Part shown: one piece after another, positions 34,702-43,416 of the stretch
Layout: each line of letters opens with the position of its first letter
How positions within the stretch are numbered: the stretch's first letter is position 1
Source of the DNA: Cryobacterium cheniae
Lineage (GTDB): Bacteria; Actinomycetota; Actinomycetes; Actinomycetales; Microbacteriaceae
Length of the DNA: 64,000 nucleotides
Reading direction: 5' to 3'
Assembly (NCBI RefSeq): GCF_004403395.1
Contig: NZ_SOGN01000034.1
Coordinates: 1 to 64,000, forward strand
Notes under the pieces: model-generated
What the model saw: only the letters and a program-made list of their open reading frames with translations
The model's database searches: none
What the model was told of the DNA's origin: nothing
Translations under genes and position numbers: made by a program

Positions 34702-35819
34702 GGTGTGACTTTCAGTTGAGGGTTTGGCTGGCTGGGCCGGGGCTGGCGGCGCGGCACCCCGCGCAGCACCGAGATCACGGCCAGGAGCACGAACAGGAGC
34801 ACCGCCACGACGTTGGCCACGCCGCCCCACTGCACGAGTGCGGGCAGGTCGCGTGCGTCGCCGAGGAGGATGCGCACCAGCAGGGAGACGTGCAGCAGCA
34901 GCACCGGCAGGTAGAGCACCGGGCGGTACGGCAGCGGCCGGCGCAGGACGGCCGGCAGGATGGTGGGGGCGTGCGCCATGATCATCGACATCACGAACCC
35001 CAGGAAGACGGCGTGCAGCACGGCGTCGTAGCCGGGACCGGAGAAGCTCGGGCCGACGATGACCCAGCTGGCACCCACGACAAGCAGCCAGCCGTACCCG
35101 GCCAGCAGGCACGCGGCCATATACCGAGGCAGACCGGTGCTGCGGATGAGCCGGGTCGCCACGTCGTGCCGGAACAGCCAGGCCACCAGCCCGAGTAACC
35201 CGAGCCCGAGAACGGGGTAGCCGAGCACGGGCCAGACGAGAGCGAGAACGGTGCCGAGGGTGAGGACCAGGCCGGCGGCCAGCATCCGGATTTCGGCCCG
35301 GTGGTCGACGGATGGTGAGATGCGCGCGAGTTCGAGCCGCTCACCGGCGATCGTGAGGACCAGGTAGAGCGTCATCGCGGGCACCAGGACGGGCACCGGG
35401 ACGCCTCCGAGCCAGAGCACGGTGGCCGTGAGGCCGAGCAGGGCACCGAGCGCCTGCACCGCGGCGGACGTCGACGGCTGCCGGAGCCAGATCGCCCGGT
35501 AGATGACCAGGAGCACGGCGGACCCGGCGACGAAGGCGAGCTGGCCGACCATCAGGGGAAGCGGCGACATGAGCGCCAGGCCACCGAGGCCGAGCAGCCC
35601 CGGCGACAGGAAGGCCCAGTTCTTGCGCACGGCGACGGCCCGCTCCAGCACGACCACGGTGCCCACGAACCCGAAGACCATCAGGGGTCCGTGCACATCC
35701 GCCAGGCGTGCGGTGACCACCGGCGCCGAGAGGCCCAGCAGGAGCAGTGCCCCGTCGAGTCCGGCCAGCAGGGAGAGTCCGCCCAGCAGCAGGAATGCCA
35801 GTCGCCCGTTGCCGTGCAC
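34698..35819 (-). CDS. NnrS-like multi-spanning membrane protein
   Basis: 373 residues with about ten to twelve hydrophobic segments. Conserved-looking elements are DVHGPLMVFGFVGTVVVLER and HAVFLGFVMSMIMAHAPTIL followed by PAVLRR, whose histidines in membrane helices resemble the haem/copper-binding NnrS family, proteins associated with nitric oxide stress and denitrification. The GTG start has no strong ribosome site, consistent with coupling to the DUF2249 gene 21 bases upstream. The stop overlaps the nirK start (ATGA), linking it to nitrite reduction. The role, perhaps nitric oxide tolerance or copper/haem handling, is inferred. Confidence 0.75.
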   Translation of the reverse strand: MHGNGRLAFLLLGGLSLLAGLDGALLLLGLSAPVVTARLADVHGPLMVFGFVGTVVVLERAVAVRKNWAFLSPGLLGLGGLALMSPLPLMVGQLAFVAGSAVLLVIYRAIWLRQPSTSAAVQALGALLGLTATVLWLGGVPVPVLVPAMTLYLVLTIAGERLELARISPSVDHRAEIRMLAAGLVLTLGTVLALVWPVLGYPVLGLGLLGLVAWLFRHDVATRLIRSTGLPRYMAACLLAGYGWLLVVGASWVIVGPSFSGPGYDAVLHAVFLGFVMSMIMAHAPTILPAVLRRPLPYRPVLYLPVLLLHVSLLVRILLGDARDLPALVQWGGVANVVAVLLFVLLAVISVLRGVPRRQPRPSQPNPQLKVTP

Positions 35820-35840
35820 GGTGGTGTCGACTATCGGGTG

Positions 35841-36131
35841 TCAGGCGGCGCGGGTGAAGCGGATGCGCCAGGCCTCCGGGCCACGCTCCACGTACGACAC
35901 GGTGAATGCGCCGGGACGCGCCTTCTCCAACTGTGCCAGCAGGGGCAGCGGGTCGTGCGGGGCGATCAGATCGAGCGAGAAGCCGAGCTGGATGGACTCC
36001 AGGGCGCCGAAGATGGCCGCGTGGCGGACCGCGTGCGGGATGGTGCGGCCGTCGAGCACGATGGTCTCGGCGTCGTCATGGTTGCAGTTGCAGGTGTGCG
36101 CGGTGGTCAGCGTGATGGGTTCGGCGGTCAT
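35841..36131 (-). CDS. DUF2249 protein with Cys/His N-terminus
   Basis: 96 residues, DUF2249 fold: DGRTIPHAVRHAAIFGALES, then DLIAPHDPLPLLAQLE and WRIRFTRAA. DUF2249 proteins recur beside nitrite/nitric oxide genes in Actinobacteria and Proteobacteria. The N-terminus THTCNCNHDD-like stretch (HTCNCNHDD) could bind metal. The ATG has a strong aggagg site nine bases upstream. It begins the DUF2249-NnrS-nirK unit, and the palindrome at 36190-36206 lies in its upstream region. No enzymatic activity is known. Confidence 0.82.
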   Translation of the reverse strand: MTAEPITLTTAHTCNCNHDDAETIVLDGRTIPHAVRHAAIFGALESIQLGFSLDLIAPHDPLPLLAQLEKARPGAFTVSYVERGPEAWRIRFTRAA

Positions 36132-36189
36132 GGGATGGATCCTCCTCAGTGGCACGACCGAGCCGTGCGCTAATAAACAGGATACACGT

Positions 36190-36206
36190 CCGGTTTAATA
36201 AACCGG
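36190..36206. promoter_or_regulatory. Palindromic operator-like site upstream of DUF2249-nnrS-nirK
   Basis: ccggttt-aat-aaaccgg is a perfect 7-base-arm palindrome in the 84-base gap between moaE and the DUF2249 gene. No T-run follows on the minus strand, so it is not a normal terminator. A second gtttatta motif occurs in the same orientation about 20 bases nearer the gene (near 36170). It is a candidate binding site for a nitrite/nitric oxide or oxygen regulator. Confidence 0.5.
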
Positions 36207-36215
36207 TACGTCGAA

Positions 36216-36677
36216 TCAGGTCAGGCCCACCCAGCCGGTCGACCCGTCGACCTCGTACTGTTTCTTCCAGATCGGCAGCTCGAGCTTGACGGTCTCGACC
36301 AGTCGCCCACACGCCTCGAAGGCGACGGCCCGGTGTGCGCTCGCCGCAGCCGCGACCAGGGCCAGGTCGCCCACCTCGAGGTGGCCGATCCGGTGACTGA
36401 CCGACAGGTTCACCTGCGGGTACTCGAGGGAGAACCGGGCGACGATCTCGGACAGGATGCGGCCGGCATCCGGATGCGCGCTGTAATCCAGGCCGGTCAC
36501 CTGCCCGGCGGCGTCGGGATCGTGGTCGCGCACCTGGCCGATGAAGGTCACGACGGCTCCGCAGGATCCGGTGGAGACGGCCGCGACATGCGCGGCCAGG
36601 TCGAGCGGCAACGAGGTCACCTGATTGATGGCGCTCTCGCCCTGCGCCGCGTCGTCGGTCGTTCCTGCTGAATTCAC
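36216..36677 (-). CDS. moaE: Molybdopterin synthase catalytic subunit MoaE
   Basis: 153 residues. GAVVTFIGQVRDHDPDAAGQ, LDYSAHPDAGRILSEI, VSHRIGHLEVGDLALVAAAA and PIWKKQYEVDGSTGWVG (active-site lysines) are the full set of MoaE motifs. With thiocarboxylated MoaD it converts cyclic pyranopterin monophosphate into molybdopterin. The GTG start lies four bases after the DUF6544 gene's stop, so it is probably in that transcript. It is separated by 18 kb from moaD and the rest of the pathway. Confidence 0.95.
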   Translation of the reverse strand: MNSAGTTDDAAQGESAINQVTSLPLDLAAHVAAVSTGSCGAVVTFIGQVRDHDPDAAGQVTGLDYSAHPDAGRILSEIVARFSLEYPQVNLSVSHRIGHLEVGDLALVAAAASAHRAVAFEACGRLVETVKLELPIWKKQYEVDGSTGWVGLT

Positions 36678-36681
36678 ACAT

Positions 36682-37875
36682 TCAGATTACGCGCGGAAGC
36701 TGGCGGGTGCTGGCCGAGTGCGGATTGATCGCACCGCCATCGCCCGCTGTGGCGGAGGGTGTGTAGGTGATGGTGTCGAGGTTGTATTCGAGGTAGACGA
36801 ATTCGTCGTGTGGGGCTGTGGGGTGCCAACGGCCTTCCCCGCGGGTGGCGAGTCGCCGGGTGCCGAAGGAACGATAGTCGCTCAGGGGTGTCGACCAGGG
36901 TTGAGGTGACAAGGTCGAGCCGTCCGAAGAGGTGCTCATCCGATCGTCGGAGATGAAGTCGACGAGGTCGCCATCGCGGAAGGTCAGGTCGGCGGTCACG
37001 GTCTGCGCACCGTTGGTGAAAACACCGCGGACATGGCTGTCGTCGAGGGACTGCCAGACGATGGGTGCGTCAATGAGCGCCGCGGGGGCGAGGATGCAAA
37101 GGTCGTTGAACAGTGTCACGGTTTCGGCCCGGTCCATCTCCGGCCCCGCGACGTTCACCATCCGCAGCACCGAGCACAGCTTGACGCGCATGGTGGCGGT
37201 GCGCCCGACGAAGACGTGCAGGACATCGACCGGCAGGCCGACCATCGTGGCGTCCATCCAGAACAACCGGCTGGGCGCGGGCCCGAAAGTATTGACCTGC
37301 TCGCCGGTGTACGTCATCCACCGCGACGTCGCACTGGCACGTATTCGGCCGTGAATATTGGCGCGCAGAGCGGTCACCCGGGGTTGACCGACGGCCCCGG
37401 AGCGCCGTACGTGCTCGGCGACCAACCCGGGCAGGTGGGCCAGGTCTGCTTCGGTCAGGGCCGTACCTGTGCCCGGAGGGGATTCGCTGAGCGCGGCCTG
37501 GACGCGACGCCGGTACTCGGCACGGTAACTCGTTGGGCCGTGGGACAGGAAGGTGTATCCGAGAGCGGCCAGCAGCAGAAGGTTGGCCAGCGTTCCTGTT
37601 CTGGCGTCGCTCCACGAGGTGAGGATTGCGATCTGCGAGATCACGACTCCGGCGGCGCCGGCGACCCACCACATGCGATTGCGGGCTGCGACCAGCACCC
37701 CAGTCGCTACGACCACGATCGCGGCGGTCAACCAGACCACACCGAGCGCCGGTTCGATCGGTTCGGTTAGAGCCTCCACCTCCGCCCAGCCAAACCCCTT
37801 GGCTGCGCCGAGCAGATGGATGAGACCGTGCCCGACGAGCACGACAACGACGAACCACCGCAGAAAGGCTCTCAT
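36682..37875 (-). CDS. DUF6544-like membrane protein
   Basis: About 397 residues. Four transmembrane segments at the N-terminus (RWFVVVVLVGHGLIHLLGAA onward) are followed by a soluble domain of about 270 residues with VRRSGAVGQPRVTALRANIH, WMTYTGEQVNTFGP and VKLCSVLRMVNVAGPEMDRA, which resembles DUF6544 proteins. The function is unknown. The ATG at 37875 with gagg seven bases upstream is chosen; an ATG at 37959 would add 28 His/Arg-rich residues. It lies downstream of the ABC permease with a 117-base gap, and moaE follows closely. Confidence 0.7.
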   Translation of the reverse strand: MRAFLRWFVVVVLVGHGLIHLLGAAKGFGWAEVEALTEPIEPALGVVWLTAAIVVVATGVLVAARNRMWWVAGAAGVVISQIAILTSWSDARTGTLANLLLLAALGYTFLSHGPTSYRAEYRRRVQAALSESPPGTGTALTEADLAHLPGLVAEHVRRSGAVGQPRVTALRANIHGRIRASATSRWMTYTGEQVNTFGPAPSRLFWMDATMVGLPVDVLHVFVGRTATMRVKLCSVLRMVNVAGPEMDRAETVTLFNDLCILAPAALIDAPIVWQSLDDSHVRGVFTNGAQTVTADLTFRDGDLVDFISDDRMSTSSDGSTLSPQPWSTPLSDYRSFGTRRLATRGEGRWHPTAPHDEFVYLEYNLDTITYTPSATAGDGGAINPHSASTRQLPRVI

Positions 37876-37992
37876 CGGGTCGCCTCTCGAATCTGTCGGG
37901 GAAGAGAGTTTTCGACGCGGTCCGTGCGCGTGGCTGACATGGTGTGCCTTCGTTTTCATTGGGGTGAGTTGCGCGGGTGTGGTGGTGGTGAC

Positions 37993-40557
37993 TCAGTCGG
38001 ATGCGACGGCGTCGAGCACGGGCAGTCGGGCGGCCCGGGACGCTGGCCATAGTGCGGCCAGCACGCCGACGACGACAGCCAGGACGAGCATTCCGGCGAG
38101 CTGCGCCCAGGGAATGGCCAGCGTGGTCAGGCCGACCCCGTTGAATACGGTCGGCATCACTGCTGCAACGGCGACGCCGAGAACAATGCCGACGACGGTG
38201 CCGAACAGGGCCGTCAGGACGCTCTCGATGGTGATGATCCCCGCCAGTTGGAGCCGGCCGAGGCCGACGGCGCGCATGAGGCCGATTTCGCGGGTGCGCT
38301 CGATTACCGACAGGGCCAATGTGTTGACGATGCCGAGGATGGCGATGATGATCGAGAGCCCGAGGAGCGCATAGAGAATCACCAGGATCTGGTTGACCTG
38401 GCCCGCAAGGTCGTCCGCAAAGTCACCCTTGTCTGATACCGAGAGCACCACATATGGGCCGACCGCCTTGACCAGGTCGGCGCGCAGGGTCGCCGCAGTC
38501 ACGTCAGGAGCAGCGTTGACGAGCAGAAACTCGATTGTCACCTGACCTGGGGGAACGACTTGGGCGAGAAGCCGGTCGGACATGACGATGGGAACGCTCA
38601 CAAGGTTCGAGTCGATGATTGCACCCACCCGCGCCGACGCCGACACGGCACCGGCGCGGGAGGCGAACGTCACCGTGTCACCGAGAGACCAGCCGCGTTC
38701 CTTCGCGGTCGCCGCCTTCACCGCGACGGCGCCGTTGGCAAGGGTGTCCAGGGAACCTTCCACGACATCGAGGTCGATGGTGCGCCCGAACGCCTCGGCA
38801 GGGATTCCGACGGCAAACGAGGCATCCTGCGTGCCTGCCCTCTCCCCCGGGCCGACGACGACGGTGGGGCCGTAGGCGAGCACGTCCATCGCGCCGACAG
38901 TGTCCAGCGCACGGATGTCTGCCACCGCGCCGACGGGCACTCCGGTAGTCGACCGAATGGAGAAGTCCGACGTCCAGCCGTCGTCGACGATCGCGCGGGT
39001 GGAGACCGTGGCCGAGGCAGCCAGGACCGAGGCGGCCCCGACCAGTGCCATGCCGACCATCAGCGCGCTGGCGGTGTTCGCGGTGCGTCTCGGGTTGCGG
39101 GCGACATTTGCGCGGGCCAGCCTGCCCAGCGGCCGGACTGCCGCGACGAACACCGCGGCGAGCACTCCCAGGCAATGGCGAACGAGGAACGGGGCCAGAA
39201 GCAGCGTGCCGAGGGCGAGCAGCCCCGCACCGACGCCGACCAGAGCTGACCCGTCGCTGTCGGGCGCGAGTAGCGCCACGACGAGCCCTGCGGCACCCAG
39301 GGTGGTGAGGACACCGCCGACGATAGTGCGCACAAGCAGAGACCTTTCGGTCGCCGTCGTCTCGCGCATCGCCTCGACCGGCGCGGTGAGGGCTGCGCGG
39401 CGGGCCGGCAGGGCGGCCGCCACGACGGCCACGACGGTACCGACAAGCAACGAGACGATCACGGTCGGAGCGTCAAGCGGGATAGATCCTGAGAGGTCCA
39501 TGCCGACCTGATCGAAGCCGATTCGAAGCAGCGAGACCAGGCCGAGGCCCCCGGCGATGCCCAGCGCGGACCCGAGCAGACCCACAACGGCGGCCTGAGT
39601 CAGGATGGACGCGAACACCTGGGTCGGCGACGCTCCTACGGCGCGTAACAGGGCGAACTCGCGAGTGCGCTGACGCACCAACATGGAGAACGTGTTCGAG
39701 ATGATGAAGGCCCCGACGAATAGCGAGATGCCTGCGAACACCAACATGAACGCCTGCACGAACCCAAGCTGAGCTTCGATGTCCGTGCGCGCCTCGGCTC
39801 GCATCGCGTCGCCGGTGAGAGCCTCGGCCACGGCCGTCTGATCGCGCGAAAGCACCGGGGCCAGGTTCGCGACCAGGCTGGTTTCGGTCACGTCCGGGTG
39901 TGCATACACGGCGATCGTGGACACCATACCGTCCGGGGCATAGATCGCCGTCGCGGTCGCAACGTCGAGGTACACGATTGTGGCCCCGGCCAATGCGGTT
40001 CCCATCGAGATTTTTCCGGTGATCTGAACAGTGCGAATTTCGCCGGCCACAACGACTTGTGTCCGGTCTCCCACCGACAAGCCGGATGACGTCAGGGTTG
40101 CGGACTCGAGGCCGATCTCGGTCGGTCCATTGGGGGCGCGACCGGAGGCGATCGTGACCGTGGCGTCGTCGGGATACAGCGCCACCCCGAAGCTGGGCGA
40201 CTGGGTGCTCTGGACCGCGGTACCGTCTTTCCCGACGAGGACGATCGGGCCGGAAATCTCGGCGAACGCCTGATCGACACCGCGCACTGTGGCGATCCGA
40301 TCGGCGAGACCGGCTGGCACGGTATTGCGGGTTTCGCCGGTTGTGCCGGTCATGCTGCGCCCGAGCGCAGGTTCGGCTCCGCGAACATATGCGTCACCGA
40401 GCAGGGTCGAGTCCACGATCCCGGAGAATGTGGAAGACATCATTGTGCGCAAGGAGAAAGTGCCGGCCACGAAGGCGACCCCAAGCGCGACAGCCAGAAC
40501 CGACAGGACGAATCGCACGAGATGCGCGCGTATTCCGCGCAACGCCACGCGGCGCAT
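37993..40557 (-). CDS. FtsX/MacB-type ABC transporter permease
   Basis: 854 residues, two FtsX-type halves. After an N-terminal helix (HLVRFVLSVLAVALGVAFVA) and an extracytoplasmic domain come three helices with SMLVRQRTREFALLRAVGAS, the cytoplasmic contact motif with the ATPase; a second copy at the C-terminus reads LALSVIERTREIGLMRAVGL. Such permeases act in mechanotransmission or export of lipids, peptides or drugs. The ATG overlaps the ATPase gene stop by one base. Substrate unknown; the TetR gene upstream suggests stress- or drug-inducible export. Confidence 0.9.
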   Translation of the reverse strand: MRRVALRGIRAHLVRFVLSVLAVALGVAFVAGTFSLRTMMSSTFSGIVDSTLLGDAYVRGAEPALGRSMTGTTGETRNTVPAGLADRIATVRGVDQAFAEISGPIVLVGKDGTAVQSTQSPSFGVALYPDDATVTIASGRAPNGPTEIGLESATLTSSGLSVGDRTQVVVAGEIRTVQITGKISMGTALAGATIVYLDVATATAIYAPDGMVSTIAVYAHPDVTETSLVANLAPVLSRDQTAVAEALTGDAMRAEARTDIEAQLGFVQAFMLVFAGISLFVGAFIISNTFSMLVRQRTREFALLRAVGASPTQVFASILTQAAVVGLLGSALGIAGGLGLVSLLRIGFDQVGMDLSGSIPLDAPTVIVSLLVGTVVAVVAAALPARRAALTAPVEAMRETTATERSLLVRTIVGGVLTTLGAAGLVVALLAPDSDGSALVGVGAGLLALGTLLLAPFLVRHCLGVLAAVFVAAVRPLGRLARANVARNPRRTANTASALMVGMALVGAASVLAASATVSTRAIVDDGWTSDFSIRSTTGVPVGAVADIRALDTVGAMDVLAYGPTVVVGPGERAGTQDASFAVGIPAEAFGRTIDLDVVEGSLDTLANGAVAVKAATAKERGWSLGDTVTFASRAGAVSASARVGAIIDSNLVSVPIVMSDRLLAQVVPPGQVTIEFLLVNAAPDVTAATLRADLVKAVGPYVVLSVSDKGDFADDLAGQVNQILVILYALLGLSIIIAILGIVNTLALSVIERTREIGLMRAVGLGRLQLAGIITIESVLTALFGTVVGIVLGVAVAAVMPTVFNGVGLTTLAIPWAQLAGMLVLAVVVGVLAALWPASRAARLPVLDAVASD

Positions 40558-41411
40558 CAGACACGCACCGGGAGAAGCATTGCAGAATCGTCGGCGTCGT
40601 TGTCGGCGTTGCCATTGTCCGCAGTGGGTGCAGCGTCGAGGCTGCCGAGCACCTCGAGCACGGATGCCTGTGTGGGGTTTACCAACTCGCCAACGAGCCC
40701 GCCATCGGCCAAGAACAGAACTCGGTGAGCATAGGTGGCCGTGCGGGGGTCATGGGTGACCATGACGACACTTTGGCCTAGGTCGTCGACGGACCGGCGC
40801 AGAAAGCCCAGCAACTCGGTGGCCGCCCTCGAATCGAGATTACCGGTGGGCTCATCGGCGAAGATCACCGCGGGTTTGGCGACGAGCGCCCGGGCGCAAG
40901 CGACTCGCTGCTGTTGACCTCCAGACAGCTCGCTGGGGCGATGGTGCAGGCGGGACTCAAGCCCCACGGCGGCCACGACCTGGTCGAAGTGCGCACGATC
41001 GACCGGCCTGCGGGCGATGTCCAGCGGCAATGTGATGTTCTCCGCCGCGGTGAGCGTAGGAACCAGGTTGAAGGCCTGGAAGATGAACCCCAGACGGGTG
41101 CGGCGCAGCTTCGTCAGTTGGCGCTGGTTCATCCGGCCGACGTCTTCGCCGTCAATCGTCACGGTCCCGGAGGTGATTGTGTCCAGGCCCGCCATACAGT
41201 GCAGGAGGGTGGACTTGCCCGACCCGGACGGGCCCATGATCGCCGTCAGCTCACCACGAGTGAAATCAACATCGACAGCCGCCAAAGCCTGCACCGCCGT
41301 GTCGCCCCGCCCATAGGTCTTCACCAGTCCCCTCGCCGATGCAATGGCCGACGCGGGGATGGCTGTCGCGGAGCGAATCTCAAGGGGGTGGGGGGTTGGG
41401 TTGTCGGTCAT
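40557..41411 (-). CDS. ABC transporter ATP-binding protein (LolD/MacB type)
   Basis: About 284 residues. Walker A GPSGSGKST, Q-loop FIFQAFNLVPTLTAAEN, signature LSGGQQQRVACARAL, Walker B VIFADEPTGNLDS and H-loop VMVTHD are all intact. The N-terminus has a 25-residue extension before the domain. The ATG at 41411 has agga upstream. The C-terminal 30 residues are Asp/Asn-rich and unconserved. It pairs with the overlapping permease gene and lies 147 bases downstream of the TetR gene on the same strand. Confidence 0.93.
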   Translation of the reverse strand: MTDNPTPHPLEIRSATAIPASAIASARGLVKTYGRGDTAVQALAAVDVDFTRGELTAIMGPSGSGKSTLLHCMAGLDTITSGTVTIDGEDVGRMNQRQLTKLRRTRLGFIFQAFNLVPTLTAAENITLPLDIARRPVDRAHFDQVVAAVGLESRLHHRPSELSGGQQQRVACARALVAKPAVIFADEPTGNLDSRAATELLGFLRRSVDDLGQSVVMVTHDPRTATYAHRVLFLADGGLVGELVNPTQASVLEVLGSLDAAPTADNGNADNDADDSAMLLPVRV

Positions 41412-41558
41412 GTCTTTTCCTGTCGGAAGGGGAGATGGGATGGAAATTGATCGTGCGGTGAGCGCGTTCGATCGGCGCGGGCGCTGTGCGGCGCAGGCGC
41501 GTTCGAACGATGCGGTCAACTGAAGGCGTCAAGCCAAAAAGGTGCCGACGTGCGGGTA

Positions 41559-42182
41559 CTAGCTGGAAGCGGTTTTGTAACGGGCGAAGACAAGGTGGAC
41601 GGCCGCACGTGCGTAGCCGGCCGCGATGGGCTCTCCCGTGATCAGGAGGTTGAAATACAGGGGGCCGACGAGGGCGTTGATCACGAAATCGACATCCGTA
41701 TCGCCCGCGAGCTCGCCGGAGGCGATTCCGCGCTCGATGGCCGCGTGCCAGTGCCGCACATTCGGCTTGATGATCAGATTGCGGTAGCTGGCGGCGAGTA
41801 CCGGATCGGCGGCCATCTCTGCCACCAGGCCAGGCAGCACGCGGCCGAGGGGCGTCAGGGTCAAGAGGTCGATCAGCTGGTCGGTCAAGGCAATCAAATC
41901 GTCGGCGGCGCTGCCGGAATCATTGTCGTTTCCGGGACGCATTTGGGTGACCATCGCTTCGACGACAAGCTGGGACTTTTGCGACCACCGCCGGTAGATG
42001 GCCGGCTTACTCACCCCCGCCCGCCGGGCGACCTCCGCCACCGAAACGCGGACGTAGCCGACCTCGGAGAGCAACTCAATCGTCGCCCGAAGGATGGCCT
42101 GATCCATGTCCGGGTCACGGGGACGCCCGATATCGCTGCCGCGACCACCGGGGCGGCGCGGCGCCATCTGCGACTCGGACAT
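41559..42182 (-). CDS. TetR family transcriptional regulator
   Basis: About 207 residues. The N-terminal DNA-binding domain is classic: ILRATIELLSEVGYVRVSVA followed by EVARRAGVSKPAIYRRWSQK. The C-terminal domain (LPGLVAEMAADPVLAASYRN) is of the TetR_C_16-like type that binds small hydrophobic ligands. The ATG at 42182 has ggag nine bases upstream. It is divergent from the CPBP gene; two inverted repeats with ttacg half-sites lie in the shared 191-base gap, so it probably represses itself and the CPBP gene, and perhaps the ABC exporter that follows. Confidence 0.92.
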   Translation of the reverse strand: MSESQMAPRRPGGRGSDIGRPRDPDMDQAILRATIELLSEVGYVRVSVAEVARRAGVSKPAIYRRWSQKSQLVVEAMVTQMRPGNDNDSGSAADDLIALTDQLIDLLTLTPLGRVLPGLVAEMAADPVLAASYRNLIIKPNVRHWHAAIERGIASGELAGDTDVDFVINALVGPLYFNLLITGEPIAAGYARAAVHLVFARYKTASS

Positions 42183-42198
42183 CGAAACCAACTCCCTC

Positions 42199-42221
42199 TT
42201 ACGTAATTATCAGTAACGTAA
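42199..42221. promoter_or_regulatory. TetR operator candidate 1
   Basis: Inverted repeat ttacgt - 11 bases - acgtaa, 17 bases upstream of the TetR ATG. On the minus strand a gataat -10-like element lies inside it, so binding would block the TetR promoter. Confidence 0.55.
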
Positions 42222-42248
42222 CAGAATTGGCGGGGTTACGCAACTAGA

Positions 42249-42279
42249 CGTTACGGAACTGCCCGTAATGGTTTATGCT
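42249..42279 (+). promoter_or_regulatory. CPBP gene promoter with TetR operator candidate 2
   Basis: An inverted repeat cgttacgg - 6 bases - ccgtaatg (42249-42270, one mismatch) shares the ttacg half-site with operator 1. It overlaps a putative -35 (ttacgg, 42251-42256) spaced 17 bases from a -10 (tatgct, 42274-42279) directed at the CPBP gene. Confidence 0.5.
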
Positions 42280-42373
42280 CGGGAGTGCTCTCGAACTCCG
42301 CATAACCACCGCACACCCGCACGACGAGGCCAACCCAGGCCGGTCGAGGCGATGCAACAACGAAGGGTCAGTC

Positions 42374-43312
42374 ATGAGCAAGAACGCACTTTCAATATTC
42401 GTCTTTCTGCTGATCGCCTTCGGGCTCTCCTGGCTGCTATCACTGCCGCTCTGGCTGGGTGACGGACTCGCTGACCCACTGTTCGCGGTGGTCGCACTGG
42501 CCATGATGTTCACGCCGGCGATCGCAGCGATCATCGTCGTGTTCGCCATCGAACGACCCCGGGACAAAGCCCGGGTGCTCGGATTGTGGCCGTTGAAGCC
42601 GGCCGGTCGCTTCATCGGCTACCTCGCGCTCGGCCTCACCGTTCCCGTGGCCCTCATTCTCGTCGCACTCCCCATCGGCGCTGTGCTGGGCGTCTATCCC
42701 GCCGACTTCGTGACATTCTCGGCCTTCCAGGAAATGCTCGATGCCCAAATGGCGTCGGCGGGCGCATCCGAACTTCCGATCCCGATCGCTGTCCTGGTCG
42801 GACTCCAATTCATCAACGTGCTGGTCGGAGCGTTCATCAATCTGGTTCCGGCGCTCGGTGAGGAGCTCGGCTGGCGCGGCTGGCTGCTGCCCAAGCTCAT
42901 GCGACTCGGCACGGTACCGGCACTACTGCTCTCGGGAGTGATCTGGGGGTTGTGGCATGCCCCACTCATCCTGCTCGGCTACAACTATCCGGGAGCCCCG
43001 GGCTGGCTGGGCCTGACCATGATGATCGGCATGTCCACCGTTGTCGGCGCGGTCTTCGGATGGCTCCGACTGCGCTCCGACTCCGTCTGGCCGGCAGCCC
43101 TGGCCCACGGCGCGTTCAACGCCGCCGCCGGATTCTCTCTCGTCTTCGCCGCCGCCGGTGAGTCAATCGACACGACTCAGGCCACCATTCTTGGGTGGTC
43201 CGGATGGATCGTGCCTCTGGTTCTCGTTGGAGTCCTCATCACCACCAAACAGTTCACTCCCGCGGCGCCGAAAGTGACGGTTCACGAATCGGTTGCTGCG
43301 CGCACGTCCTGA
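42374..43312 (+). CDS. CPBP family intramembrane metalloprotease
   Basis: 312 residues, about eight membrane segments. The CPBP/Abi motifs are present: ALGEELGWRGWLLPKL (EExxxR), GVIWGLWHAPLIL (FxxxH-type) and ALAHGAFNAA (HxxxN). The glutamates and histidines form the active site of CAAX-protease-like enzymes, which in bacteria can process peptides, regulate membrane proteins or give self-immunity to bacteriocins. The ATG has gaagggt upstream. Divergent from TetR with shared operators, so it is likely inducible. Confidence 0.88.
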   Translation: MSKNALSIFVFLLIAFGLSWLLSLPLWLGDGLADPLFAVVALAMMFTPAIAAIIVVFAIERPRDKARVLGLWPLKPAGRFIGYLALGLTVPVALILVALPIGAVLGVYPADFVTFSAFQEMLDAQMASAGASELPIPIAVLVGLQFINVLVGAFINLVPALGEELGWRGWLLPKLMRLGTVPALLLSGVIWGLWHAPLILLGYNYPGAPGWLGLTMMIGMSTVVGAVFGWLRLRSDSVWPAALAHGAFNAAAGFSLVFAAAGESIDTTQATILGWSGWIVPLVLVGVLITTKQFTPAAPKVTVHESVAARTS

Positions 43313-43416
43313 CCGGCAACGACGGAAGGACAGCCAAAGGCCAGCCAAAGGCCAGGGACGAATGGGACCACCTCCCGACAACGGAACGTCCCGAATTGGG
43401 GCGTTGACACTCACGT

